Positions 1-8,977 are shown, counted from the stretch's first letter. The stretch is 64,000 bases of DNA from Mesorhizobium sp. (GCA_004020645.1 SAQL01000008.1:124001-188000), one strand, 5' to 3'. Made by a program: numbers and translations. The notes: a model not told the origin generated them from the sequence alone.

Positions 1-1
1 T

Positions 2-439
2 GTCCTGCCGCGCGTCATTCCACGGCTCGGCGAATGGCGGACCGCCGCCATCGGGCTTGCTTTTACCGCGCTCGCCGCCTTCGGCTATGCCGCGGCATGG
101 AAGGGCTGGATGATCTATGCGGTGATCGTGGCGACCTGCCTCGAGGCGCTGGCCGACCCGCCGCTGCGGAGCCTGGCGGCGGCCAAGGTGCCGCCCTCCG
201 CGCAGGGCGAATTGCAAGGTGCGATGACGAGCGTGTTTTCGATCACCAGCATCATCACGCCGTTGCTTTATACCGGAATCTTCGCCTGGTTCACCGGGCC
301 GAGCGCGCCGGTGGCGTTCGGCGGCGCGCCCTTTGTGCTCGGCGGCATCTTTCTTGCTCTGTCGCTGATCGCGTTCGTGCTCAGGGTCGAAAGACCGGTC
401 GCGGTGAAAGACGTCACGACGGCGACGGTGCGAACCTGA
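2..439 (+). CDS. MFS transporter, C-terminal part (TetA/TCR-like)
   Basis: The frame is open from the left edge to a TGA at 437-439, giving about 145 C-terminal residues of a membrane protein; the start lies outside the window. Hydrophobic stretches (GLAFTALAAFGYAA, MIYAVIVATCLEAL, and two near the end) alternate with short charged loops. The segment LADPPLRSLAAAKVPPSAQG followed by GELQGAM resembles the tetracycline-resistance type of the major facilitator superfamily, proton-driven drug exporters of the inner membrane. It converges on carA with one base between them. Substrate cannot be told from this fragment. Confidence 0.75.
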   Translation, partial: VLPRVIPRLGEWRTAAIGLAFTALAAFGYAAAWKGWMIYAVIVATCLEALADPPLRSLAAAKVPPSAQGELQGAMTSVFSITSIITPLLYTGIFAWFTGPSAPVAFGGAPFVLGGIFLALSLIAFVLRVERPVAVKDVTTATVRT

Positions 440-440
440 A

Positions 441-1658
441 TCAGGCGCGCTCCGCCAGCGCCGGCTCGCCGCGCTTTTCACGGATGAGGTTGACGAAGCG
501 GCGGAACAGATAGTGCGAATCCTGCGGGCCGGGCGAGGCTTCGGGATGATGCTGGACCGAAAAGACCGGCCTGCCGGTCAGCGTGATGCCGCAGTTCGAG
601 CCGTCGAACAGCGAGACATGGGTTTCTTCGACGCCCGTGGGCAACGAGTCGGCATCGACGGCAAAGCCGTGATTCATCGAGACGATCTCGACCTTGCCGG
701 TGGTGTGATCCTTGACCGGATGGTTGGCGCCATGATGGCCCTGATGCATTTTGGCCGTCTTGCCGCCCAGCGCCAGCGCCAGCATCTGATGGCCGAGGCA
801 GATGCCGAAGACCGGGATGTCGGTCTTCAGCAGGTCCTGGATGACCGGAACGGCGTAGTCGCCGGTGGCTTCCGGGTCGCCGGGACCATTGGAGAGAAAG
901 ATGCCGTCGGGCCGCATGGCGAGGATCTCCTCGGCGCCGGTGTTGGCCGGCACCACGGTGACCTTGGCGCCAAGACCGGCAAGCAGGCGCAATATGTTGC
1001 GCTTGACGCCGTAGTCGATGGCGACGACATGCATGGACGGATCGATCTGTTCGCCAAAGCCCTCGTCCCACACCCAGGGCGTCTCGCGCCAGACCGAAGA
1101 CTGGCCGGAAGTGACGTCCTTGGCCAGATCAAGCCCGATCAGGCCGGACCAGGCGGCGGCGCGGCGCTTCAGATCGTCGATGTCGAAGATGCCGTCGGGC
1201 GCGTGCGCGATGACGGCATTGGGCATGCCCTTTTCACGGATCAGCGCGGTCAGCGCGCGTGTATCGATGCCCGAAAGCGCGACGATGCCGCGTTTCTTTA
1301 GCCATTGGTCGAGACCAGCTGCGGCGCGATAGCTGGACGGGTTGGTGACGTCGGCCTTGAACACGGCGCCGACAGCGCCGGCGCGGGCAACCGGATTGAG
1401 ATCTTCGATGTCCTCGTCATTGGTGCCGATATTGCCGATATGCGGAAAGGTGAAGGTGACGATCTGGCCGGCGTAGGACGGGTCGGTGAGGATTTCCTGA
1501 TAGCCTGTCAGCGCGGTGTTGAAGCAAACCTCGGCGACGGCGGAGCCGGTGGCGCCAAGGCCGCGGCCCTCGATGACGGTGCCGTCGGCCAGCACCAGCA
1601 AGGCGGTCGGCTTCTCGGTGGCCCAAGGGGGGGTCGACGCGGCGGTCATCGTTGCCAT
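441..1658 (-). CDS. carA: Carbamoyl-phosphate synthase small subunit
   Basis: This 405-residue glutaminase subunit releases ammonia from glutamine for the large subunit CarB, feeding arginine and pyrimidine synthesis. An N-terminal CPSase small-chain domain (about 1-170) precedes a class I glutamine amidotransferase domain with the nucleophile motif FGICLGHQ and the catalytic His/Glu in SVQHHPEASPGP. I chose ATG 1658 because AGGAG lies eight bases upstream; an upstream in-frame start would add eight residues but lacks a ribosome site. Length is normal for the family. carB is not in the window. The gene is divergent from yqeY. Confidence 0.96.
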   Translation of the reverse strand: MATMTAASTPPWATEKPTALLVLADGTVIEGRGLGATGSAVAEVCFNTALTGYQEILTDPSYAGQIVTFTFPHIGNIGTNDEDIEDLNPVARAGAVGAVFKADVTNPSSYRAAAGLDQWLKKRGIVALSGIDTRALTALIREKGMPNAVIAHAPDGIFDIDDLKRRAAAWSGLIGLDLAKDVTSGQSSVWRETPWVWDEGFGEQIDPSMHVVAIDYGVKRNILRLLAGLGAKVTVVPANTGAEEILAMRPDGIFLSNGPGDPEATGDYAVPVIQDLLKTDIPVFGICLGHQMLALALGGKTAKMHQGHHGANHPVKDHTTGKVEIVSMNHGFAVDADSLPTGVEETHVSLFDGSNCGITLTGRPVFSVQHHPEASPGPQDSHYLFRRFVNLIREKRGEPALAERA

Positions 1659-1767
1659 GGCGGCACTCCTAAAAGGCTGCACCCTTCAATCGGTCCGGCG
1701 AACCATTCTGCGCAGCAAACCGCGCGCAGCGGCGATTTCGCAGCCAGCGCGCGCAAGTTTTTCGTAT

Positions 1768-1816
1768 GTGCACGTCGTTGTCCCAAAACCGCTACGCACT
1801 TTTGGGCGACGTGCAC
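1768..1816. repeat. Palindromic intergenic element
   Basis: Perfect 10-base arms GTGCACGTCG (1768-1777) and CGACGTGCAC (1807-1816) enclose an inner CCCAAAA/TTTTGGG pair. The core reads CAAAAGTGCGTAGCGGTTTTG on the minus strand minus its last base, and the same layout recurs at 48344-48392 and, more diverged, at 59831-59877. It lies in the 336-base gap between carA and yqeY; nothing else is evident there except the yqeY ribosome site. Confidence 0.6.
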
Positions 1817-1994
1817 TAGAATTCAGTTCATGCAAGGCCCAGTACATAGGGGAAGGCGCCAGAGCGGTCAATGACGCTACGTCTGCAGGCGCGATTTATT
1901 TCGTCGAACAATATCAGCGGTTTGCCGGGCGGCGTCGAATTGCCTTGGGCTTTGCGCACGGCTATTGTCCGTCGCATTCGAAGGAGGAAGCATC

Positions 1995-2444
1995 ATGCGC
2001 GGCAAAATCGCCGAATCCCTCAAGAGCGCGATGAAGGCGCAGGACAAGCGCCGGCTGCCGACATTGCGGCTGATCCAGGCGGCCATTCACGATCGCGACA
2101 TCGCCAATCGCGGCGCCGGCAAAGAGCCGGCCAGCGATGACGAGATTCTGCAGATACTGGCCAAGATGGTGAAGCAGCGCGAGGAGTCGGCCAAGGCTTT
2201 CGACGACGGCAAGCGGCCGGAGCTTGCCGCGCAGGAGCGCGACGAGATGGCCATAATCCGCGATTTCCTGCCGACGCAACTGGGCCAGGCAGAGACCGAA
2301 ACGGCGATCCGCGCCGCCATCGCCGAGACCGGCGCCAGCAGCGTCAAGGACATGGGCAAGGTGATGGCCGTGCTCAAGGAGAAATACGCCGGCCAGATGG
2401 ATTTCTCCAAGGCGAGCGGTATCGTCAAGGAACTGCTGCAGTAG
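1995..2444 (+). CDS. GatB/YqeY domain protein
   Basis: This 149-residue protein begins MRGKIAESLKSAMKAQDK and matches YqeY, a stand-alone form of the tail domain of the tRNA-dependent amidotransferase subunit GatB. Family members are about 150 residues, helical and cytoplasmic, and are thought to bind tRNA. ATG 1995 is preceded by AAGGAGG, so the upstream start that adds ten residues is less likely. In many alphaproteobacteria yqeY lies beside carA and next to dnaG-rpoD; here about 6.6 kb of other genes separates it from dnaG. Confidence 0.93.
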   Translation: MRGKIAESLKSAMKAQDKRRLPTLRLIQAAIHDRDIANRGAGKEPASDDEILQILAKMVKQREESAKAFDDGKRPELAAQERDEMAIIRDFLPTQLGQAETETAIRAAIAETGASSVKDMGKVMAVLKEKYAGQMDFSKASGIVKELLQ

Positions 2445-2523
2445 GGATTTTCCCGCTGCAGCGATGCTCAAGGCGTCGAAAGGCGACCGCGAGGAGCCAG
2501 CGCTGGCCGGTTGTGGATGATCC

Positions 2524-2979
2524 TCAAGCGCTCTTTGGTTTCTGAGAGCGCGGTGTAGCTCGCACCGACATGTTCAGTGCCACGGCGGCGCGAATGAGCG
2601 CCTTCAATGCCTCTTCATCGATCTTGTCGCCCTCATGGATGTCGATGGCGCGCCTGGTGTTGCCCTCGAGGCTGGAGTTGAAGAGGCCTGAAGGGTCCTC
2701 CAGCGAAGCGCCCTTGGCGAAGGTCATCTTCACGACATTCTTGTACGTCTCACCGGTGCAGATAATTCCGGCGTGCTCCCACACCGGGACCCCTCTCCAC
2801 TTCCACTCCTCGACCACTTCGGGATCGGCCTGCTTGATGAGGGTTCGAACCCGAGCGAGCGTCTCGCCCCGCCAATCGCTCAGCTCGTTGATTCTCGCAT
2901 CTATCAACTGAGAGGGAGTGTCTCCTCCTTCTCCTTCCATCGAGCCGCTCTTCTTCATGGCTGTTATCGCTTTGGTCAT
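2524..2979 (-). CDS. DUF1801 domain protein
   Basis: A 151-residue soluble protein. The core (about 35-140) has the DUF1801/YdhG-like pattern: a helix ending in VRTLIKQADPEVVEEWKW, then GVPVWEHAGIICTG and a strand with VKMTFAKGASL. Members are small cytoplasmic proteins of unknown biochemistry, loosely related to the frataxin-like fold. Starts at 2979 or at Met10 (2952) are both possible; the ribosome site is weak. It is divergent from the arginase-fold gene, and a second, dissimilar DUF1801 gene lies on that gene's other side. Confidence 0.8.
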   Translation of the reverse strand: MTKAITAMKKSGSMEGEGGDTPSQLIDARINELSDWRGETLARVRTLIKQADPEVVEEWKWRGVPVWEHAGIICTGETYKNVVKMTFAKGASLEDPSGLFNSSLEGNTRRAIDIHEGDKIDEEALKALIRAAVALNMSVRATPRSQKPKSA

Positions 2980-3140
2980 GATTGGTCCCAGTGGCTTTGT
3001 GAACGTTCGGCGTCCGGCGCGAAGCGCCTGGCCAATTGGGCCTCGTGCCGATGGCGCGACAAACTCTCAACGTCGAGGAGGAACTTTCCTCGCTCGGGAC
3101 ACGTTTTGCAACCAGGATCATACGAAAATGGAGCTTCGAT

Positions 3141-4031
3141 TTGGCGGCGCGTTTGTTGAACATCATCGGCGCCGCCACCAGCGCCGGCGCCTATTCGCCG
3201 GGGCAGGAACGAGCCCCCGCGGCCTTTCGGCGACATGGGCTCGCAGGGGCGCTCGCGAGCCGAGGCAGAACCATCAGGGATCACGGCGATGTTGCATCTT
3301 TCCGATGGCGGCCGGATCCCTCGCGGCCGCAGGCCATGAACCTGGAGGCCGTGCGCGGAGCCTGTGACTTGGTCGCAAGCCACGTGGCGACGGCGATTTC
3401 GGCGCAGGAAGACGTGCTTGTCTTAGGCGGCGATTGTACTGTGGAACTGGGAACGATCGCTGGAGCGAACGCGGCCGGCGCGCGGGTCGGACTCGTCTAC
3501 ATCGACTTTGACGCCGATCTCAACACACCTGACACGAGCGACGGCGCCTTGGACTGGACTGGTGTCGCTCATCTGCTCAATATCCCGGGATGCGAGCCTT
3601 CGCTCGCCGGGCTCGGCCCAACGCGTCCGATGCTCGTGCCTCAGCAGCTCCTCTATTTCGGCGTCGAGAATATCACTCCGCCCGAAGCCGCCGCCATCAG
3701 GGATAATGCGGTCAAGGTTATATCGCGTGAGGAGGCTTTGAGTGATATCGAGGCGGCGGCGGCGGGCGCGGCCGAATGGGCGGCGCGCTTTGACTGCGTG
3801 CTTATTCACTTCGATGTCGATGTACTCTCCTTTATCGATTTTCCGATTGCTGAGAATGTGCGCCGTTGCGACGGTCTCAAACTGGAGCAAGCCGCCTTCG
3901 TGCTAAAGCAGTTGACCGCCCTGCAGCAATGGCGCGGCCTGACCATCACAGAAGTTAATCCGGCCCATGCGCCAGACGAGCCCGCGGCGTTCGCACGCTT
4001 GAATGAGGTGCTTGCGGACGGCCTTGGCTAA
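3141..4031 (+). CDS. Arginase/agmatinase-fold protein with altered metal ligands
   Basis: The ureohydrolase fold is visible in the order LVLGGDCTVELG, VYIDFDADLNTP, HFDVDVLSF and TEVNPAHAPDEP. In active arginases these motifs supply two Mn ions through GGDH, DAHxD and DxDxxDP. Here the first His is Cys, the DAHxD His is Asp, and the last motif lacks DP, so both His ligands are gone. Metal binding may be changed or lost; the substrate is unknown. I favour TTG 3141 because GGAG sits seven bases upstream and the protein then begins at the conserved LLNIIGAATSAGAY; the frame stays open to 3036. Confidence 0.75.
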   Translation: MAARLLNIIGAATSAGAYSPGQERAPAAFRRHGLAGALASRGRTIRDHGDVASFRWRPDPSRPQAMNLEAVRGACDLVASHVATAISAQEDVLVLGGDCTVELGTIAGANAAGARVGLVYIDFDADLNTPDTSDGALDWTGVAHLLNIPGCEPSLAGLGPTRPMLVPQQLLYFGVENITPPEAAAIRDNAVKVISREEALSDIEAAAAGAAEWAARFDCVLIHFDVDVLSFIDFPIAENVRRCDGLKLEQAAFVLKQLTALQQWRGLTITEVNPAHAPDEPAAFARLNEVLADGLG

Positions 4032-4044
4032 TTCGCGATGCGTC

Positions 4045-4554
4045 TCACAGTCGTTCGCCGGGCAATTGGCTGGCTTGCTTCACCCAAGCGGCAAACTGAG
4101 CTTCGTCGAACTGGTCCTCATAAATGTCGAGGTAGCGCACTTCCTTGTGCTTGGACTCGCCGGGAGGAACAGGACGCAGTGACGTGCCTCGGAAGAACGT
4201 TACTTTGACGTAGCGGGTGAAGACATGGAACGACAGGAACCAGCCTTGGCCCTCGATGCCGTAAAACGGCGAGTTCCATTTGACTGCCTTGTGCACGCCG
4301 GGGACGGTGCGCACGATGATTGCGTCGAGGCGGCGGCCGATGTCGCTTTTCCAGCCCGGCATGGCCGCGATGTAGGCCTGCACGGGAGCGTCGCCTTCAG
4401 CCTTCCCGATCTGGGGGTTGCCGCCTGCGAGGAGTGTCGGCTTCGCGGCCTTGCCGGACTGCAGCTTCGGCGTCGCCTTGCGCGGTTTGGTCGCCTTCGT
4501 AGCGCCCCGCTCGGCGGGGGCCTTCGCCGATTTCTCGGACGTGTGGTCGGCCAT
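4045..4554 (-). CDS. DUF1801 domain protein with Lys/Ala-rich N-terminus
   Basis: This 169-residue protein has a basic, low-complexity first 50 residues (many Lys, Ala, Pro) followed by a DUF1801 domain: YIAAMPGWKSDIGRRLDAI, VHKAVKWNSPFYG, WFLSFHVFTRYVKVTFFRG. The basic tail might contact nucleic acid, which is inference. ATG 4554 is placed eight bases after GGAG; an in-frame GTG three codons earlier is the alternative. It converges on the arginase-fold gene with 13 bases between stops, so the arginase-fold gene is framed by two DUF1801 genes. Confidence 0.85.
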   Translation of the reverse strand: MADHTSEKSAKAPAERGATKATKPRKATPKLQSGKAAKPTLLAGGNPQIGKAEGDAPVQAYIAAMPGWKSDIGRRLDAIIVRTVPGVHKAVKWNSPFYGIEGQGWFLSFHVFTRYVKVTFFRGTSLRPVPPGESKHKEVRYLDIYEDQFDEAQFAAWVKQASQLPGERL

Positions 4555-4757
4555 TGTGTTCACTCCAAGTGATAGACCTAATCGATGATGCCCGATTTTG
4601 GATAGCCGCCCCTGAAGATCAACTTCCGAATCCTATTGATCTCCGCCAAACCCACAAGCGCACAAGCAGAGGCTTCTCTCCAAAAAAAGGCAGACGTCGC
4701 GCAGGCGACCCGGCGCCGAATGCCTTCGCTACCGGATCGATTTGTAGAGTCTGCCGT

Positions 4758-5939
4758 CTATTCGGCTGCGGCCGGCAGCGGCGGCGTCGTGCTGCGGCGC
4801 CACTCGCGGATATGCGAGGCAAGCGCGACTGCCACGGCGACCAGCATGGCTATGGCGCCAACCACCGGCAGGCTGCGATAGCCATACCCGGCATTGAGCA
4901 TGGCGGCACCGAGCGAGGCGGCCAGCGCGATGCCGACATTGAAGCCGGCCGGGATGAGCGATGAGGCCAGGTTGGAGGCATCCGCCGTCCAGGTCAGGAT
5001 ACGGGTCTGGATCGGCGTGCCGATGGCAAAGCTGAGACCGCCCCAGACAATGATCGCCACCACCATCGGCACGGGGTACGGGCTGACGGCGTAAATGACG
5101 GCAAGTGTCACCGCCTGCATGAAAAGCATGGTGATAAGCGACGGCATCAGTTTCCAGTCGGCGAGCCGCCCGCCAAGAAAGACGCCGATCGTCGCGCCGA
5201 CCCCGTTGAGCAGCAGCACCCACGGCACCAGAGCCTCATCGAGGCCGGTGACTTCAAGCAGCGTCGGCGTGATGTAGGTGAAGAGGCCGAACTGACCGAT
5301 CATCAGCATCAGCATGAGGATCAGCGAGGTCCAGACCTGCTGGCGTGCGAGCACGCGAACCTCGCTGCCGAAACTGATGGACTGGCGCGACGATCCCGTC
5401 TTGCGCGGCAGCAGCACGGTCATGGCAGCGATGGACGCCACGCCAAGCGCGCACATCACCCAGAACGTCGCGCGCCACCCCCAGACATTGCCGATCGCCG
5501 TGCCGGCCGGCACGCCGATGACATTGGAGACCGTGAGGCCCGACAGGATGAGCGCCACGGCCATTCCACGCTGGTCCTGGCGGACCAGGCCGACCGCGAC
5601 CACCATCGCGACGCCGAAATAGGCGCCGTGCGCCACGGCCACTGCAATCCGCAGCAGCAACATGGAGGCGAAGTCGGGTGCAAGGGCGCAGGCGGCCTGG
5701 CCGATGGTGAAGGCTGCGGCAAGGCCAACCAGCAAGGCCTTGCGGGAAATCGTCTTGGTGGCGAGCGTCAACAGCGGTCCGCCGATCGCGATCCCACCGG
5801 CGTAGCCGGAGACGAGGTAGCCGGCAGTTGGGATGGAGACGCCAAGGCCATCGGCAACCTGCGGCAGCACGCCGGCGATGACGAACTCGGTGGTGCCGAA
5901 TGCGAATGCAGCGATGAACAGGGCGATAAGGGGAAGCAT
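4758..5939 (-). CDS. MFS transporter, DHA1 type (arabinose efflux permease-like)
   Basis: This 393-residue polytopic inner-membrane protein has about 12 predicted hydrophobic segments. It starts MLPLIALFIAAFAFGTTEF, typical of the YdhP/AraJ-like DHA1 group in which TEFVIAGVLPQVA follows in helix 1; GYLVSGYAGGIAIGGPLLT and the motif around RKALLVGLAAAF follow. Members export sugars or drugs by proton antiport; the substrate here is not deducible. The gene has no close partner on the same strand, and the 200-base gap to the DUF1801 gene shows nothing else. Confidence 0.9.
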   Translation of the reverse strand: MLPLIALFIAAFAFGTTEFVIAGVLPQVADGLGVSIPTAGYLVSGYAGGIAIGGPLLTLATKTISRKALLVGLAAAFTIGQAACALAPDFASMLLLRIAVAVAHGAYFGVAMVVAVGLVRQDQRGMAVALILSGLTVSNVIGVPAGTAIGNVWGWRATFWVMCALGVASIAAMTVLLPRKTGSSRQSISFGSEVRVLARQQVWTSLILMLMLMIGQFGLFTYITPTLLEVTGLDEALVPWVLLLNGVGATIGVFLGGRLADWKLMPSLITMLFMQAVTLAVIYAVSPYPVPMVVAIIVWGGLSFAIGTPIQTRILTWTADASNLASSLIPAGFNVGIALAASLGAAMLNAGYGYRSLPVVGAIAMLVAVAVALASHIREWRRSTTPPLPAAAE

Positions 5940-6072
5940 GGCGCTGGGAGGCGATCCTTGAATGAGATGGCCTCAAATCACGAGCGAGAGCCGCGAGCAA
6001 TCCAGAAATTGTCGACGCCGCTTTAGGTTTTCTTGATCGGTTCAGCCAGGCTCCGGCCGCATCCGGCAAGCG

Positions 6073-6282
6073 CTAGATGGTCGTCTTCCTCCCATAAGGA
6101 ATTTTCAGCCACGCCCGCTCGTGAAAATAATAGAGCAGCGACTTGGTGATGACTTCGGTCAGGCCGATGGCCGCAGCGAGCTTGATGCTGCCTGTCACGA
6201 CGAGCGAAATGACCATCGTGTCGATGGTGCCGGTGACGCGCCAGGAAAGCGCCTTGGCGAAACTGCGCGAGTGGGTATCCAT
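6073..6282 (-). CDS. DUF2061 small membrane protein
   Basis: A 69-residue protein with the DUF2061 signature: SRSFAKALSWRVTGTIDT, a first membrane segment (MVISLVVTGSIKLAAAIG), and a second part with TKSLLYYFHERAWLKIPYG. Two membrane spans are likely. The family is widespread in proteobacteria and of unknown function, although in some genomes it is fused or linked to sulfate-assimilation genes; no such genes are nearby here. Length equals the family norm. Confidence 0.88.
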   Translation of the reverse strand: MDTHSRSFAKALSWRVTGTIDTMVISLVVTGSIKLAAAIGLTEVITKSLLYYFHERAWLKIPYGRKTTI

Positions 6283-6314
6283 CTACTTTTCTCCCGGCGG
6301 ATTTGACCGATCCT

Positions 6315-6416
6315 TAGAGCGCTTTGCGTTTGGTGGAATCAAAACCGCGCCCCACGTCTTAGTTGAGGCATTCTGTCGGACGCCAAATGAACGCGTTTGG
6401 CTGCAAAATGCTCTAG
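6315..6416. repeat. Intergenic repeat with TTAGAGC/GCTCTAG ends
   Basis: Between the DUF2061 gene and the Na/Pi transporter a segment starts TTAGAGCGCTTTGCGTTTGG and ends CGTTTGGCTGCAAAATGCTCTAG minus a few bases. Ends and inner arms (TTGCGTTTGG with a CCAAATGAACG region) form an imperfect long hairpin. It resembles the rhizobial intergenic repeats that begin with TAGAGC, as do the elements at 24877 and 32071. No coding signal. Confidence 0.35.
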
Positions 6417-6515
6417 CCGACAGACGGGAGGTTGAGCAAAGGCTAATTTTCGCGGCTGGCTCGAAGCTATTGCCGCGCTGATGGTCGGGCAATTGGCTTC
6501 CGCCTAGGGCCCAGT

Positions 6516-8180
6516 CTATCCGGCTTTCAGCCGCGAGCCGGTGAGCAGGCCGCGTTCCTCGAGGACGGGATAGGCCATCGAGGCGAGCAGAGAGTTGATC
6601 TGCTTCAGGTCGCGGATGGTGTCGAGATGGATGGAGCTGGTCTCGACGCTCTTGGCGGTGCCGTCGCGCAGCCGCACGAAATGGCTGGCGCTGGTCTCCT
6701 TCTCGCGGTCACGCAGCCGATCCTTTTCGAGCACCAGCTGGCGGGCGGTCTCCGGATCGCGCGAGACCAGCACGTTGAAGGCAAGCCGTGCGTTGGCGAG
6801 CACCGACGCATGGAAGGCGCAAAGCTCGCGCCAGCCCTCGGGCGTGAACTCCAGCCCGCGCTCGAGCTTCTTTCTGACATGCACCAGCATGTTGCGCACG
6901 ATGATGTCGCCGACCTGTTCGAGCTTGACGCAGGCGCCGATCAACTCCTGGCAGCGCAGCGCCTCGTCTTCGCTCAGCGGGTTCCTGGTCACCTTGGCCA
7001 GGTAGAGCTTTATCGACGCGTGCTTGTTGTCGACGCGGTCGTCGAGCGCAGCCAGCGCCTTGATCTTGTCGGCGTCGGCGCTCTCATAGAGCTCGATGAT
7101 GCGCTTCAGCATGATCTCGACCGTCTCGCAGACCCGCACCACCTCGCGGGTGGCGTTGGCCAGCGCCTGGCTCGGCACGTCCAGGGCGCTGTCGTTGAGC
7201 GCGGAAAGCTCGACGACGTCGAGCGCTTCGGCCGGGGCCGGTTTGGTGCCGAGCGCCACGATCTTTTCCGAAACGCGGTAGACGAGGCCGGCCAGTGGCA
7301 GGCCGGCAACCAGGATCAGGATGTTGAAGAGGATATGCGCGTTGACGATCTGGTCGGGCACGGTGGCGCCGAGATAGGCGACCGGCGGCCTCAACCACAT
7401 AAGCAGGATCAGCATGGCCAGAGAGCCCATACCGCGCATCAGGAGATTGCCGATCGGTACGACACGCACACCCGGGTCTGCATTGCGGGTGAGCAACGGC
7501 GCGATGATCGACGAGCCCAGATTGACGCCGAGCACCAGCACAATGCCGAGTTCGGGCGGGATGAAGCCGCGACCGGCCAGCGTCACCATCAGCAGCACCG
7601 CGGCGATCGAGGAATGAAACAGCCAGGTGACCAGCGCCGCCAGGAGATAGGCGGTGACCGGGTCGCTGGAGAAGTAATCGACGATGACCGGCATCAGCGT
7701 GCTCTGGCGCAGCGGCTCCGATGCCTGACCGATCATCTCCAGCGACAATACCAGCAGGCCGATGCCGACCAGGATACGGCCGAACTGGCGCCAATCTCGC
7801 CGCTCGGTGGCCATGAACATGACAGTGCCGGCGACAAGACAGATCGGCACCAGCAGAGACAGGTCGAAGGTGAGCAGCTTGACCACCAGCGCCGAGCCGA
7901 TCTCGGCGCCACGCACGGCAAGCTGGCCCGATATGCCGCTGACAATGCCGGCGCCGGCGAAGGAGCCGACCAGCAAGGTGACGGCGGTGGAACTTTGCAG
8001 CGCGATCGCCAGGCCACAGCCGGCCAGAACCGCCATGAAAGGATTGCGCATGGTGGCGCGCAGCTTGTGGCGCAGCACATCGCCGTAGGCGCGCTCGACG
8101 CCGGTCTTCACCAACCGGGTGGCAAACAGCATCAGCGCCACCGCGCCGGCAAGATGCAGCAAAACGACCGAACCGCTCAT
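6516..8180 (-). CDS. Na/Pi cotransporter family protein (NptA/YjbB-like)
   Basis: This 554-residue protein has a membrane half (about 1-330) with the duplicated Na_Pi_cotrans repeat: GCGLAIALQSSTAVTLLVG and later LFHSSIAAVLLMVTLAGRG, the QSS/HSS pair being the conserved repeat signature. A cytoplasmic half (about 350-554) is PhoU-like and helical, with EVVRVCETVEIMLKRI and CQELIGACVKLEQVGDIIV. Family members move phosphate with sodium; the PhoU-like domain suggests phosphate-responsive control. ATG 8180 (MSGSVVLLHLAGAVAL) opens directly into the first membrane helix, so the frame extension to 8231 is unlikely to be translated. Confidence 0.92.
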   Translation of the reverse strand: MSGSVVLLHLAGAVALMLFATRLVKTGVERAYGDVLRHKLRATMRNPFMAVLAGCGLAIALQSSTAVTLLVGSFAGAGIVSGISGQLAVRGAEIGSALVVKLLTFDLSLLVPICLVAGTVMFMATERRDWRQFGRILVGIGLLVLSLEMIGQASEPLRQSTLMPVIVDYFSSDPVTAYLLAALVTWLFHSSIAAVLLMVTLAGRGFIPPELGIVLVLGVNLGSSIIAPLLTRNADPGVRVVPIGNLLMRGMGSLAMLILLMWLRPPVAYLGATVPDQIVNAHILFNILILVAGLPLAGLVYRVSEKIVALGTKPAPAEALDVVELSALNDSALDVPSQALANATREVVRVCETVEIMLKRIIELYESADADKIKALAALDDRVDNKHASIKLYLAKVTRNPLSEDEALRCQELIGACVKLEQVGDIIVRNMLVHVRKKLERGLEFTPEGWRELCAFHASVLANARLAFNVLVSRDPETARQLVLEKDRLRDREKETSASHFVRLRDGTAKSVETSSIHLDTIRDLKQINSLLASMAYPVLEERGLLTGSRLKAG

Positions 8181-8482
8181 ATCAGGCTCGCAGCCCGACG
8201 GGCGCCAGCGATACGGGCACCGTGACGGCAAAGGGGCAAAAGAGGGAGCGAATCAAGGGCATTATAAAGATTGATGCTACTCCGATTAATTTTAGCCGGA
8301 TAATAAATTTTGCCCAATTCGGCCGGCTGTTGGTGCGCGACAGGGCGTGTCGGAAATGGATGGATCGCAAAATGGTTGCATTGCCGGCCGGCTTCCGGAT
8401 GACCGCCCGGTCAAGTGCGGGCGAAACCTTCAGATCCGGTTTGAGTGGAGTGTTGAATTAGGTATTCTAAATGTATGAAATC

Positions 8483-8498
8483 ATTACGAAAACGTAAT
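8483..8498. promoter_or_regulatory. Perfect 16-base palindrome upstream of the RcnB-like gene
   Basis: ATTACG-AAAA-CGTAAT lies about 70 bases before the RcnB-like start, in an otherwise featureless 390-base gap. The size and symmetry suit a dimeric repressor or activator site. The regulator is unknown. Confidence 0.4.
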
Positions 8499-8569
8499 TC
8501 TCATGTTCAGTTTCGGTTCATTCTTCTGGCTCTATTGCTTGGGCATCGACAACCAGGGAGTACCCCGTG

Positions 8570-8941
8570 ATGAAACGCATCATTCTTTCCGCAGTCGCCG
8601 TCTCGATGCTGGCTGCCACGTCCCTGCAGGGCCAGGCCGCGCCGCTGAACGCACCGAACGCGCCGCGGTCGACCTACAGCCAGGTCGACTGGAAGAAGCC
8701 GGACAGGCATGTCGACGTGAAGAAGCGCGTCGTGGTGAAGAAGAAAGTCGTCGTTAAGAGGAACCACTGGCGCAACGGCCAGAAATATTCGAGCTGGAAG
8801 CGCCACCAGCCGATCCGCGACTATCGCCACTATGGCCTGCGTCGTCCGGGCCGCGGCCAGGAATGGATCCGCGTCGGCAACGACTATCTCTTGGTCAGCG
8901 TCGTCTCCGGCATTGTCTTCGGCGCGATCGCCGCGCACTGA
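8570..8941 (+). CDS. RcnB-like periplasmic protein
   Basis: This 123-residue secreted protein has a signal peptide of about 25 residues (MKRIILSAVAVSMLAATSL, cleavage near GQAA). The mature part is very basic, with the run KKRVVVKKKVVVKR, followed by the RcnB motif region: HQPIRDYRHYGLRRPGRGQEW, then RVGNDYLLVSVVSGIVFGAI. RcnB proteins are periplasmic and tune nickel/cobalt efflux in enterobacteria; most alphaproteobacterial members are uncharacterised. ATG 8570 follows AGGGAG; a GTG one codon upstream is equivalent. A strong terminator follows 37 bases after the stop. Confidence 0.85.
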   Translation: MKRIILSAVAVSMLAATSLQGQAAPLNAPNAPRSTYSQVDWKKPDRHVDVKKRVVVKKKVVVKRNHWRNGQKYSSWKRHQPIRDYRHYGLRRPGRGQEWIRVGNDYLLVSVVSGIVFGAIAAH

Positions 8942-8977
8942 CCGTCAAAATGCCAACCGGCACGATGCCGGAACAGG

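Noticed and set aside
1965..1994. Ten-residue N-terminal extension of YqeY
   Set aside because: The strong GGAGG ribosome site lies inside it, directly before ATG 1995.
6627..8225. Long open frame opposite the Na/Pi cotransporter gene
   Set aside because: High-GC shadow of a real gene; composition His/Gln/Arg-rich with no domain and no ribosome site.
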